NCBI GenBank assembly: GCA_963818925.1
Contig: CAWFTN010000001.1
Coordinates: 3,038,001 to 3,102,000, forward strand
From: JAMXLG01 sp963818925
Lineage (GTDB): Bacteria > Vulcanimicrobiota > Vulcanimicrobiia > Vulcanimicrobiales > Vulcanimicrobiaceae
Length of the DNA stretch: 64,000 bases
Direction of reading: 5' to 3'
Shown here: piece after piece, positions 17,222-25,726 of the stretch
Numbering within the stretch: the stretch's first letter is position 1
Layout: each line of letters opens with the position of its first letter
The notes under the pieces: model-generated
What the model was told of the DNA's origin: nothing
The model's input: only the letters and a program-made list of their open reading frames with translations
Database searches by the model: none
Position numbers and translations under genes: made by a program

Positions 17222-17506
17222 TTAGGCGGCGGCAACCGGGCGAACGTTGATATGCTTCTTGTTGCGGCGCTCGGAGAACTCGACCGTGCCTTCGATCAAC
17301 GCAAAGAGCGTGTGGTCCTTACCGATGCCGACGTTCTCGCCCGGGTAGAACTTCGTGCCGCGCTGACGCACCAGAATGTTGCCCGCGAGCACGCGCTCAC
17401 CGCCGAACCGCTTCACGCCGAGGCGCTGGGCGTTCGAATCGCGCCCGTTACGGGTAGAACCGGCGCCCTTCTTGGACGCGAAAAGCTGCAGATCGAAAAC
17501 GAACAT
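17222..17506 (-). CDS. rpmA: Ribosomal protein bL27 with cleavable N-terminal extension
   Basis: 94 residues from ATG 17506 (upstream in-frame sequence is not L27-like). The core is typical (ASKKGAGSTRNGRDSNAQRLG, GGERVLAGNILVRQRGTKFYPGENVGIGKDHTLFA is seen in pieces). The N-terminus MFVFDLQLFASKKG matches the Firmicutes-type extension LxLQxFA/SKKG that is removed by the cysteine protease Prp. The L21 gene and prp, which normally precede rpmA, are not upstream; a small secreted protein gene is there instead. Confidence 0.95.
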   Translation of the reverse strand: MFVFDLQLFASKKGAGSTRNGRDSNAQRLGVKRFGGERVLAGNILVRQRGTKFYPGENVGIGKDHTLFALIEGTVEFSERRNKKHINVRPVAAA

Positions 17507-17555
17507 AGCCGGGAGAGTATAACAAAGGGTCCGGTCCGGCGCAAGGACCGCGCCG

Positions 17556-17927
17556 CTACGAGTGCGGCGAGACGTGGGGCGCCGGAGACCAGCAGTTGCC
17601 GCGGCCGTTGCGCCGCCCGTTCCGCTGTCCGCCGATCCGGTTGCTGTTTGAAGCGATGTCATAAGGATAAAAGCGCTCGCCCGTCAGGGTCGTGCTGCCG
17701 GTCCCCCTACCGTGACCGCCGCGACTGTGACCCGATCCGCCGGAGCTGCCGTACCAGCCGCACGGGGAGTAATACAGGTCGCCGAGCGGATAGGGTGCTG
17801 CCGTCGGGTACGTGTGGACGGGCCCCGTCGAGACCGTCGAGAAGACCTGATCGGCACCGGCCGGCGCCGCGAATGCGACCAGCAGCGTCAGGGTAAGAAG
17901 GCCGGCGGTTAGTCGAAGGAGGCTCAT
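17556..17927 (-). CDS. Small secreted Gly/Ser/Arg-rich protein
   Basis: 123 residues. A clear signal peptide (LLRLTAGLLTLTLLVAFAAPAGA-D) is followed by a short aromatic stretch (VHTYPTAAPYPLGDLYYSPCGWYG), a Gly/Ser/His repeat-like region and a basic tail with two cysteines in the mature part. No family recognised. It is on the rpmA strand, about 50 bases upstream of it, and divergent from fabF. Confidence 0.6.
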   Translation of the reverse strand: MSLLRLTAGLLTLTLLVAFAAPAGADQVFSTVSTGPVHTYPTAAPYPLGDLYYSPCGWYGSSGGSGHSRGGHGRGTGSTTLTGERFYPYDIASNSNRIGGQRNGRRNGRGNCWSPAPHVSPHS

Positions 17928-17993
17928 CCTAGGTACATCTTACCACCCTCACCACAAGGGGCCATTCCAGGGCCGCCGTAACTTGGGTTCGTT

Positions 17994-19235
17994 TTGGATA
18001 AGCGACGTGTAGTCGTGACGGGCCTTGGCGCCGTCACGCCCCTTGGAAATACCGCTCCGGAGTTCTTTCGGCGCATCGTGGCCGGCGAGTCGGGCGTGGG
18101 CCCGATTACCGTGTTCGACGCGAGTGCGTTCACCACGCGGATTGCCGCGGAAGTCAAAGACTTCAACGCCGACGAGCTGGTTGGTAAAAAAGAAGCGCGC
18201 CGGCTGGACCGGTTCTCGCAGTATGCGATCGTTGCGGCGAGCGAAGCGATCGCCGACGCCGCGTTCGCCGACGATCAATCGTTCAAAGATTGCGTCGGCG
18301 CGGTCATCGGCACCGGGATCGGCGGCATTCAAACGTTCTGGTATGAGTCGGAGAAAGCCGCGAAAAACGGCGATTGGGTGAAGACGTCGCCGTTCTTCAT
18401 TCCGATGCTTATGGCGAACGCCGCACCAGCGCACATCTCGATGAAGTACGGATTCCGCGGACCGTTCTTCTCAACGGCCAGTGCGTGCGCATCCGCGAAC
18501 GACGCAATCGTGACGGCATATAACGCGGTCGCGTACGGCGATGCACTCGCGATGCTCACCGGTGGAACCGAAGCGTGCATTTCGCCGCTCGCCGTCGGCG
18601 GATTCTGTTCGATGAAAGCGATGTCGACGCGCAACGAAGAGCCGACGAAAGCCTCGCGTCCGTTCGATAAGGAACGCGACGGTTTCGTCCTCGGCGAAGG
18701 GGCGGGAATCTTGGTGTTCGAGGAATACGAACACGCGAAGGCGCGCGGCGCGAAGATCTATTGCGAAGTTCTCGGATACGGACAATCGGCAGATGCGTAC
18801 AACATTGTCGCCGTCGATCCGGACGGTGGCGGCGTCGTGCTCGCGCTCAATCGCGCGCTGGAGTCGGCCAATATCAAGCCGACCGACGTCGACTACGTCA
18901 ACGCGCACGGAACGTCCACGCCGATCGGCGATCCGGCGGAATCACTCGCGCTTCAAAAAGTCTTCGGCGAACATCCGCATTTGGCGGTGAGTTCGACGAA
19001 GTCGATGCACGGACACGCGCTCGGTGCAGCCGGCGGACTGGAAGGCGTTGCCACGGTGCTGACCGTGCACGAGGGCGTCATTCCGCCGACGATCAACTAC
19101 GAATATCCCGATCCCGACTGCACGCTTGATTACGTGCCCAACGTCGCGCGTAAGGCCGGCGTCAATGTCGCCTTAAGCAACTCATTCGGCTTCGGCGGAC
19201 ACAACAGTGTGATCGTTTTCGGAAAGGTACGCTAG
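17994..19235 (+). CDS. fabF: Beta-ketoacyl-ACP synthase II
   Basis: 413 residues. Condenses malonyl-ACP with acyl-ACP in fatty-acid elongation. The thiolase-fold catalytic set is complete: Cys165 (TASACASAND), His305 (NAHGTSTPIGD), Lys336 and His341 (STKSMHGHALGAAGG). Starts at TTG 17994 (no strong Shine-Dalgarno). acpP, usually just upstream, is not here; rnc and smc follow as in many genomes. Confidence 0.95.
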   Translation: MDKRRVVVTGLGAVTPLGNTAPEFFRRIVAGESGVGPITVFDASAFTTRIAAEVKDFNADELVGKKEARRLDRFSQYAIVAASEAIADAAFADDQSFKDCVGAVIGTGIGGIQTFWYESEKAAKNGDWVKTSPFFIPMLMANAAPAHISMKYGFRGPFFSTASACASANDAIVTAYNAVAYGDALAMLTGGTEACISPLAVGGFCSMKAMSTRNEEPTKASRPFDKERDGFVLGEGAGILVFEEYEHAKARGAKIYCEVLGYGQSADAYNIVAVDPDGGGVVLALNRALESANIKPTDVDYVNAHGTSTPIGDPAESLALQKVFGEHPHLAVSSTKSMHGHALGAAGGLEGVATVLTVHEGVIPPTINYEYPDPDCTLDYVPNVARKAGVNVALSNSFGFGGHNSVIVFGKVR

Positions 19236-19269
19236 GAGGCTGGCACCGCCATGCGGTGACAGCCTCCTA
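19233..19269 (+). promoter_or_regulatory. Long hairpin between fabF and rnc
   Basis: TAGGAGGCTG (19233-19242) is the exact reverse complement of CAGCCTCCTA (19260-19269), and inside it CACCG/CGGTG adds a further 5 bp around a CCATG loop. The stem starts on the fabF stop codon and ends 11 bases before the rnc ATG. There is no T-run, so it is not an obvious intrinsic terminator. A long stem here could be a substrate for the RNase III encoded just downstream (inference). Confidence 0.6.
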
Positions 19270-19280
19270 ACGGTCCGGCA

Positions 19281-19994
19281 ATGAGCGGTGAAGCGCACCG
19301 GCGGCGACTCCGCGCGCTGTTGCGGCGCGCGGGCGTCCGCGTTGCCGGCGACCTCACGCTCGTCGAGCAAGCGTTCGTCCACGAAAGTCACGCAAAGGAG
19401 AACGGCGGCTTCTCGAACGAGCGCATGGAGTTCCTCGGCGATTCAATTCTCGGGGCGATCACCGCGCGTTGGCTCTTCGAGCACTATCCCGAGGAACCCG
19501 AAGGGCGGCTGACGTTGCGCAAAGCGGCGATCGTTAATGACGCGCAGCTCGCGGAAACGGCTCGGCGTCTCGAGTTTCCCGAGCTCGTGCAACTCGGTGC
19601 GGGAATGCGCGGCGCGGGCGGCAGCGACAATACATCGATTCTCGCTGATGCGTTCGAGGCGTTCGTGGCCGCGCTCGAACTGCGTTACGGGCACGAGAAA
19701 GCCGCGCGCTTCGTCGTGGACGAGCACGTGAAACACCTCAATCACACACCCGATGTCCTTCTCGATGCGAAGACGCGGCTGCAGCACTTTACGCAGGAGC
19801 ACCTCTCCGCGACGCCGAGCTACCGCGAGCGCAGCGAAGGCACGCCGCAAACACCGAAATTCCGTTCGGACGTGATTGTTAACGGAAAGACGTTGGGAAC
19901 CGGCACCGGCGCATCGAAGAAGGCTGCGCAACAGGCCGCCGCTGAGGCGGCTTTATCACTGTTACTCGATCACGCCACTAAGGATTCACTGTGA
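19281..19994 (+). CDS. rnc: Ribonuclease III
   Basis: 237 residues. Cleaves double-stranded RNA (rRNA processing, antisense and leader cleavage). The signature ERMEFLGDSIL (47-57) holds catalytic Glu50 and Asp54; Asp123 and Glu126 (LADAFEAFVAA) complete the site. A dsRNA-binding domain fills about 165-235 (TPKFRSDVIVNGKTLGTGTG, SKKAAQQAAAEAALSLL). No Shine-Dalgarno before ATG 19281, but stable hairpins stand on both sides of the gene. Confidence 0.95.
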   Translation: MSGEAHRRRLRALLRRAGVRVAGDLTLVEQAFVHESHAKENGGFSNERMEFLGDSILGAITARWLFEHYPEEPEGRLTLRKAAIVNDAQLAETARRLEFPELVQLGAGMRGAGGSDNTSILADAFEAFVAALELRYGHEKAARFVVDEHVKHLNHTPDVLLDAKTRLQHFTQEHLSATPSYRERSEGTPQTPKFRSDVIVNGKTLGTGTGASKKAAQQAAAEAALSLLLDHATKDSL

Positions 19995-20024
19995 ACTTGC
20001 GCTGCATGGCGTTAAACCGGGGAG

Positions 20025-20047
20025 CCCTGCGGGCTCTGCCCGTAGGG
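20025..20047 (+). promoter_or_regulatory. Stable hairpin in the rnc-smc gap
   Basis: CCCTGCGGGC and GCCCGTAGGG form a 10-bp stem (one G-U) with a TCT loop. It is followed by the GC-rich palindrome-like GGCGGAGCGCGCAGCGCGGA just before the smc start at 20083. No T-run follows. May be an RNase III processing site or a REP-like element. Confidence 0.5.
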
Positions 20048-20082
20048 GGCGGCGGAGCGCGCAGCGCGGAGCGCCTGTACGT

Positions 20083-23000
20083 ATGAAACTGAAAAAGATC
20101 AAAGCGTTTGGGTTTAAGACGTTCGCGGAGGCCACGTCGCTCGATTTTTCGGGCGGTATTACCGCCGTCGTCGGACCGAACGGTTCGGGCAAATCGAATC
20201 TCGTCGACGCCTTCCGTTGGGTGCTCGGCGAGACGTCGAGCCGTCAACTGCGTTCGGGCAAACTCGAAGACGTGATCTTTGCGGGCAACGAAAAGCGCAA
20301 GCCGCTCGGTCTCGCCGAAGTCTCGATGACGTTCGACAACGACGACCGCAAACTGCCGACCGATTACAGCGAAGTCGAAATCACGCGCCGCACTTACCGC
20401 GCGGGCGAGAGCGAATACTTCATCAATCGCAATCAAGTGCGCTTGAAAGACATCGTCGAGCTGCTGATGGGCACCGGTCTTGGCCCAGGCTCGTATTCGA
20501 TCGTCTCGCAGGGGCAAATCGACTCGATTCTCACGAGCAAGCCGACAGAACGCCGCGCGCTCTTCGAGGAGACTGCGGGCATCAATAAGTTCCTCGCGCG
20601 CAAAAACGAATCGATGCGCCGTCTCGAGCAGACGGAACAGAACGGCATCCGTATCAACGACTTGATCGCGGAGCTCGAAAAGCGCATGCCCGAACTCGAT
20701 AACCAAGTGCGCCGCGCGAAGCGCTATCGCAAGGTGAGCGCGCGGGTGCGCGATCTCGAGATTCTCTCGTACATGCGCGCGAGCGAGTCGCGCCGCGCGG
20801 AACGCGAAACGCTTCGCGTCGAGCTCGAAAAGCAAGAAGAAGTGCGCGGCGGCGCCGCCGGGCGCGTGGCGCAACTCGGCGCGAATCTGGCCGAGCTTCG
20901 CACGCGCGCGTACCAGCAAGAGCTGCAACTCGAAGAGATCCGTTCGCGCGCGCAGAGTAAACGCGGCGAACTCGCGCGCATTGAAGCGGATTACGCAGCG
21001 GCGCTTGCGCGCCGCGAAGCGCTCGAAGCGCAATCGACGCAGACGCATGAAGACGCCGCGCGGGTCCAGGCCGAGCGCGAATCACTCGGAGCGACGATCG
21101 CGCAGTTGGAAGAGCGCCTCGCGCCGCTCGCGAGCGACGTAGAATCGTCGCGCGAACGCGAGCTCCAAGCGCAGACCGCGCTGTCGCAAGCGCGCGCGCA
21201 GCTCGATGCGATCTTCACACAGTTGCGCGAAGTGGAAGCGAGTGCGGCCGCGATTGCGGCGAAGAAGGCCGAGCGCCGCGTGCAGAGCGAGAATCAGCGC
21301 GCCGAAGCGGAGCGCCTCGAAGGCGAATTGCATGCCGCGCGCGAGCGCACCGCACAGTTCCAGATGAGCACCGGCTCGGCGACGCATCGTTACACCGAAC
21401 GCGAAGCGCAGCTCGGGTCCCTCGAACAGCAACTTTCGCACGCGCGGTCGAACGTCGAAGCCGCCGAAGCGGCCGTCGTCGCGGCGCAGGATAACCTCGC
21501 GCGTTCGCTCGCGGCTCATCGCGAGCAGACCGGCGAAGTCAAAGCTGCCGAATCACGGCTGCACACGATTGAAGAACTCGAAGCCTCGCTCGAAGGCCAC
21601 GTGCCGGGAACGCGCGCGGTCATCGAAGCGTGGCAGCGCAACGACTTGCGCGGGCTCGAAGGCATCGTTTCGAACCTGATCACGACCGACGAACGCTATG
21701 CGCGCGCGCTCGACGTGGCGTTCGGTGCGCGGCTTTCCAATATCATCACGAAGACGTCGGAGGACGCCGAACGCGCGATCGAATTCCTCAACCGGAACGA
21801 ATCGGGACGCGCGACGTTCCTGCCGCTCGATACTCTCGCGAATCGCGAAGCCAAGCAAATGACGCCGGAGCTGCACAACACGCACGGCGTGATCGGTTAC
21901 GCGCACACGCTGGTTCGCACGCAGCCTCAATATGAAGGCGTGGTGCGGTTTCTCGTCGGCAACGTGCTAATTGTCGATACGCTTCAGACCGGCATCGCGC
22001 TCGTTCGCGGCCGCGGATTCCGCGATACGATCGTGACGCTATCAGGCGAACAGATCTCCGGCGGCGGCGCAATTACCGGCGGCCGTTTCCACCGCGAAAA
22101 ATCTATTCTCGGCCGGCGCGTACAGGCGCAGACGCTGCGCGAAACGCTTGCGGAGATGCGGGCGAAGCTGGAACGGCTCGAGCGAGACGCGTACGAAGCT
22201 ACCGGACGCGCCGAAGCCGCCGTCGCCTCACGCGATGCCGCGCGTGAAACGCTCAAGGGACTCGAAGTCCAGACCGCGGAGCTGCGTTCGGAAATGGTTG
22301 CGCTCGCCAGCGATCTCGAGCGCATGCAACGCGAAGTAAGCGCGGCGCAAACGCGCGTCGCGGAACTGGTCGGGCAATCGCAAGACGCGCGTTCCCGCGA
22401 ACACGAATTGGGAGCGCCTGAACCCGACGCGGTACACAGCGACGAGGAGCGTCAGCGGCTCGAAGCCGAGCTTGCCCGGGCGCGCGAGGAGATTAGCGAA
22501 GCGGAACGCTCGCAAAGCGAAGTAAGCCGTCACGCGAGCGATCTGCGCGAACGCGTTGCGGCGTTGACCGCGGAGCGCGATGCCTCCAAAGGCCGTCTCG
22601 GCATGCTCGATCAAGACAGCGAACGCGCGCGTCTGGCGCGCGAAACGATGCTCGCGGAAATCGGTTCGCTCGTCGAACAAACGCGCACGTCGCACGAACA
22701 CCTCGAACGCTTGCGCCACGGTGTTGCAGAGCTCGATGTAAAACTCGAAGCTGCGCGCCGCGAACGCGAAACGATGGCGAACGACCTGCTGCAACGCGAA
22801 GCCGACCTACGTTCGGCGGAGAACGACGAGCGGGAAGCGGCCGCCGGCGGCGAACGCCACCGCACGCGTCTTGCAGAAATTGAAGCCGAACTCGGCATGC
22901 TCGTCTCGCAGTTCGCGCAGAATCCCGCGACGGATGACGAGTGCCGCGACGTCGAGGAGCGCTATCGCGAAGAATCCGATGCGGTGATGGAAGATCTGCC

Positions 23001-23658
23001 GCGTCTGCGTGAAGAGCTCGCGCGTCTCTCAGCCAATGTGAACCTCAACGCCGAAGCGGAACGCGAAGAACTCGGAGAACGCGACACATTCTTGCGCACG
23101 CAGCTCGAAGACCTCGCCGCGGCACGCGAAACGCTGCTGCAATCGATCAAGGAGATCGAAGCGCAAAGCCAAGAGCAGTTCAACGAAACCTTCGAAAAGG
23201 TTTCGGCCGCGTTCACGGAGATGTACGCAAAGCTCTTCCCGAGCGGTCAAGCCAAAATGTGGCAAACCAATCCGGAAAATCTGTCTGAAACCGGCATCGA
23301 AATCTCCGTGCAGCCGCCGGGCAAAAAGCTCATGCCGCTCACGGCGCTCTCCGGCGGTGAACGTGCGATGACAGCCGCGGCGCTGATCTTTGCGCTTATC
23401 CAAGTGAAGCCGTCGCCGTTCTACTTGCTCGACGAAGTCGATGCGGCGCTCGACGATGCCAACGTCGAGCGCTTTTCAAGCATGGTGCGCGAACTCGCCA
23501 CCGACGCGCAGATGATCATCGTGACGCACAACAAGAAGACAATGGAACTTGCCGATCGCATGTACGGCATAACGATGAAAGAGCCGGGCGTCTCGTCGAT
23601 CATCGCGGCAACATTGACGCAAAAAGAAGAGCCACAAGCGGAGCTCGCGCTTGCCTGA
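20083..23658 (+). CDS. smc: Chromosome condensation protein SMC
   Basis: 1191 residues from ATG 20083, the usual SMC length. Walker A is G31-PNGSGKS-38 after KIKAFGFKTFAE. Two long coiled-coil arms (Glu/Arg/Ala heptads, about 165-500 and 680-1010) flank the hinge (about 510-640: EGHVPGTRAVIEAW, GLEGIVSNLI, ARLSNIITKT). The C-terminal ATPase half has the ABC signature LSGGERAM (~1088) and Walker B YLLDEVDAALDD (~1114). Follows rnc, as in many bacteria. Overlaps the purH start by 8 bases. Confidence 0.96.
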   Translation: MKLKKIKAFGFKTFAEATSLDFSGGITAVVGPNGSGKSNLVDAFRWVLGETSSRQLRSGKLEDVIFAGNEKRKPLGLAEVSMTFDNDDRKLPTDYSEVEITRRTYRAGESEYFINRNQVRLKDIVELLMGTGLGPGSYSIVSQGQIDSILTSKPTERRALFEETAGINKFLARKNESMRRLEQTEQNGIRINDLIAELEKRMPELDNQVRRAKRYRKVSARVRDLEILSYMRASESRRAERETLRVELEKQEEVRGGAAGRVAQLGANLAELRTRAYQQELQLEEIRSRAQSKRGELARIEADYAAALARREALEAQSTQTHEDAARVQAERESLGATIAQLEERLAPLASDVESSRERELQAQTALSQARAQLDAIFTQLREVEASAAAIAAKKAERRVQSENQRAEAERLEGELHAARERTAQFQMSTGSATHRYTEREAQLGSLEQQLSHARSNVEAAEAAVVAAQDNLARSLAAHREQTGEVKAAESRLHTIEELEASLEGHVPGTRAVIEAWQRNDLRGLEGIVSNLITTDERYARALDVAFGARLSNIITKTSEDAERAIEFLNRNESGRATFLPLDTLANREAKQMTPELHNTHGVIGYAHTLVRTQPQYEGVVRFLVGNVLIVDTLQTGIALVRGRGFRDTIVTLSGEQISGGGAITGGRFHREKSILGRRVQAQTLRETLAEMRAKLERLERDAYEATGRAEAAVASRDAARETLKGLEVQTAELRSEMVALASDLERMQREVSAAQTRVAELVGQSQDARSREHELGAPEPDAVHSDEERQRLEAELARAREEISEAERSQSEVSRHASDLRERVAALTAERDASKGRLGMLDQDSERARLARETMLAEIGSLVEQTRTSHEHLERLRHGVAELDVKLEAARRERETMANDLLQREADLRSAENDEREAAAGGERHRTRLAEIEAELGMLVSQFAQNPATDDECRDVEERYREESDAVMEDLPRLREELARLSANVNLNAEAEREELGERDTFLRTQLEDLAAARETLLQSIKEIEAQSQEQFNETFEKVSAAFTEMYAKLFPSGQAKMWQTNPENLSETGIEISVQPPGKKLMPLTALSGGERAMTAAALIFALIQVKPSPFYLLDEVDAALDDANVERFSSMVRELATDAQMIIVTHNKKTMELADRMYGITMKEPGVSSIIAATLTQKEEPQAELALA

Positions 23659-25225
23659 CACGACGAAGCCCGCAGCCCTCTTCTCGCTTTCCGATAAAAC
23701 GGGCTCGGTCGAACTAGCGAAGGCGCTGCACGACGCGGGAACCGTGATTTACGCGACCGGCGGCACGAAGAAGCACCTCGAAGATCACGGCATTCCGGCC
23801 TACGACGTCGAGCAGATGACCGGATTCCCGGCGCTCTTCGACGGTCGCGTGAAGACGCTGCATCCGAAAGTCTTCGGCGCGATTCTCTACGACCGCAGCA
23901 ACGCCGAACATCGCGCGCAGGCGGAAAAATACGCCATTGCGCCGATCACGACGATCGTCGTCAATCTCTATCCGTTCGAATCGACGGTTGCGCGCGAAGG
24001 CACGACGCTCGAAGAAGCGATCGAACAAATCGACATCGGCGGCGTGTCGTTGCTTCGCGCGGCGGCCAAGAATTTCGAGCACGTTTGCGTGCTCACGCAT
24101 CCGTCGCAATACGGGGAGTTCATCGAAGCGTTTGGCACCGGTGCTGTTCCCGTTTCCATGCGCCGCGACTTCGCCGTCGCCGCATTCGAACGAACCGCCG
24201 AGTACGACGTCGCGATCTCCCACTATCTCGGAACCAAGGGTGAATTTCTTCCGAGCGAACTACCCGGTGCACTCGCGCTCACGCTTCCGCTCACCCAGCG
24301 GTTGCGGTATGGAACCAATCCGCAGAATCGCGCCGCATTTTATTTGGATCGTCCGGAGCGCTTGCCGGAGCAACTTCACGGTAAGGATCTTTCGTACAAC
24401 AATTTGCTCGATCTCGACGCAACGCTTCGTCTGCTCTCGCGCGCGCCGCTCGGCGCGGAATTCGGCAGCGAACATGAACGGTTCGTCCGCGCCGCCGTCG
24501 TCAAGCATACGGTGCCGTGCGGCGTGTCGCAGCGTTCATCGGTCGGCAAAGCGATCGACGATGCGCTGCAGGCCGATTCCGTTTCCGCGTTCGGCGGAAT
24601 CGTCGCGACCGATGCGACGATCGATCGCGCGGCGGCGGAATCCCTTTCGAAATTTTTTCTCGAGATCGTCGCCGCGCCAGGCTTCGACGATGATGCGCTT
24701 GCGATTTTGCGTAAGAAAAAGAATCTGCGCGTGATGCGGTTTGTTCCTTCGCTTCCCGATGAGCTCGCGCACGAACTTCGCGTGCGCAGCGCACTGGGCG
24801 GCGTGCTCGCTGAAGACGATAATCCCGCGGCCGATCCCGAAGAGTGGAAGGTTGTCTCCAAGCGTCAACCGACCGCGCAAGAGTGGCACGATCTCGCATT
24901 TGCGTGGGACGTCGTTCGTCACGTGAAATCGAACGGCATCGTCATCGTGAAAGAAGGCACCGCGCGCGGCATCTGCGCCGGTCAGACCAATCGCGTTAGC
25001 GCGGTAAAAATCGCGACGCATCGCGCCGGCGATGCGGCTCGCGGAGCGGCGTGCGCGAGCGACGGATTCTTCCCGTTTGCCGACGGCTTGGAAGCTGCAG
25101 CAGAAGGCGGGTGCACGGCGGTCATCGCGCCGGGCGGTTCCGTCCGAGACGAAGAAGTGATTGCCGCAGCAGACCGGCTCGGCGTTTCGCTGGTCTTTTC
25201 GAGTTACCGCTACTTCCTTCACTAG
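23651..25225 (+). CDS. purH: Bifunctional AICAR formyltransferase/IMP cyclohydrolase
   Basis: 524 residues; catalyses the last two steps of IMP synthesis. The N-terminal MGS-like cyclohydrolase domain (ALFSLSDKTG, YATGGTKKHLED, GRVKTLHPKVFG) is followed by the AICAR transformylase domain (RYGTNPQNRAAFY, VVKHTVPCGVS with the catalytic Lys-His pair, AGQTNRVSAVKIA, APGGSVRDEEVIAAAD). Start TTG 23651 lies within the smc 3' end, implying coupled translation. Confidence 0.95.
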   Translation: MPDTTKPAALFSLSDKTGSVELAKALHDAGTVIYATGGTKKHLEDHGIPAYDVEQMTGFPALFDGRVKTLHPKVFGAILYDRSNAEHRAQAEKYAIAPITTIVVNLYPFESTVAREGTTLEEAIEQIDIGGVSLLRAAAKNFEHVCVLTHPSQYGEFIEAFGTGAVPVSMRRDFAVAAFERTAEYDVAISHYLGTKGEFLPSELPGALALTLPLTQRLRYGTNPQNRAAFYLDRPERLPEQLHGKDLSYNNLLDLDATLRLLSRAPLGAEFGSEHERFVRAAVVKHTVPCGVSQRSSVGKAIDDALQADSVSAFGGIVATDATIDRAAAESLSKFFLEIVAAPGFDDDALAILRKKKNLRVMRFVPSLPDELAHELRVRSALGGVLAEDDNPAADPEEWKVVSKRQPTAQEWHDLAFAWDVVRHVKSNGIVIVKEGTARGICAGQTNRVSAVKIATHRAGDAARGAACASDGFFPFADGLEAAAEGGCTAVIAPGGSVRDEEVIAAADRLGVSLVFSSYRYFLH

Positions 25226-25228
25226 CGG

Positions 25229-25252
25229 CATGCCGGTTACACTACCGGCATG
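25229..25252 (+). promoter_or_regulatory. Palindrome spanning the sixA start codon, with TACACT in the loop
   Basis: CATGCCGG (25229-25236) and CCGGCATG (25245-25252) are perfect inverted repeats; the ATG of sixA is part of the right arm. The 8-base loop contains TACACT (25238-25243), a plausible -10 box placed so that transcription would begin at about the ATG. It could be an operator or an RNA hairpin hiding the start codon. Confidence 0.45.
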
Positions 25253-25726
25253 AAACTGTATTTGCTTCGCCACGGCATGGCCGATCGCGACGAGTGGCAT
25301 GGCAGCGATGCCGAACGTCCCTTGACGTCCGAAGGACGCAAATGTATGGAGCGCGAGGCGAAGGCAATGGAAGATCTCGGCGTCTGTCCGGATCGCATCA
25401 TCACGAGTCCGCTCACGCGCGCCAAAGAGACCGCGCAGATCGTTGCGGAACGGTTGCATCTCGAAGACAAGCTCGTCGAAGATACGCGAGTTGCGAATTC
25501 GTTCGACGTGGAGCGTCTTGCGGAAATCGTCCGCGAGAACGATGAAGCGCAAAGTTTGATGTTCGTCGGGCACGAGCCGGATTTCAGCGAGACGATCGGC
25601 GAACTCGTCGGCGGCGCGAGGGTGGGTCTCAAGAAGGGCGGCCTCGCGCGCATCGATTTGAGCGATTCATCGTCCACCCGCGGCGATTTGGTGTGGCTGT
25701 TGCCGCCGAAAGCGCTGACGCGCTGA
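25250..25726 (+). CDS. sixA: SixA-type phosphohistidine phosphatase
   Basis: 158 residues, histidine phosphatase superfamily. The catalytic RHG is at the N-terminus (MKLYLLRHGMAD), with a second conserved Arg in TSPLTRAKETA and the distal His in VGHEPDFSE. SixA removes phosphate from histidine phosphotransfer proteins or nitrogen-PTS proteins; partners are not in the window. No leader or Shine-Dalgarno separates it from the palindrome upstream. It abuts the convergent protease gene. Confidence 0.85.
   Translation: MKLYLLRHGMADRDEWHGSDAERPLTSEGRKCMEREAKAMEDLGVCPDRIITSPLTRAKETAQIVAERLHLEDKLVEDTRVANSFDVERLAEIVRENDEAQSLMFVGHEPDFSETIGELVGGARVGLKKGGLARIDLSDSSSTRGDLVWLLPPKALTR

Noticed and set aside
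19978..21048. 356-residue minus-strand frame inside smc
   Set aside because: Arg/Ala/Phe-rich shadow of a strongly conserved gene; no recognisable domain.
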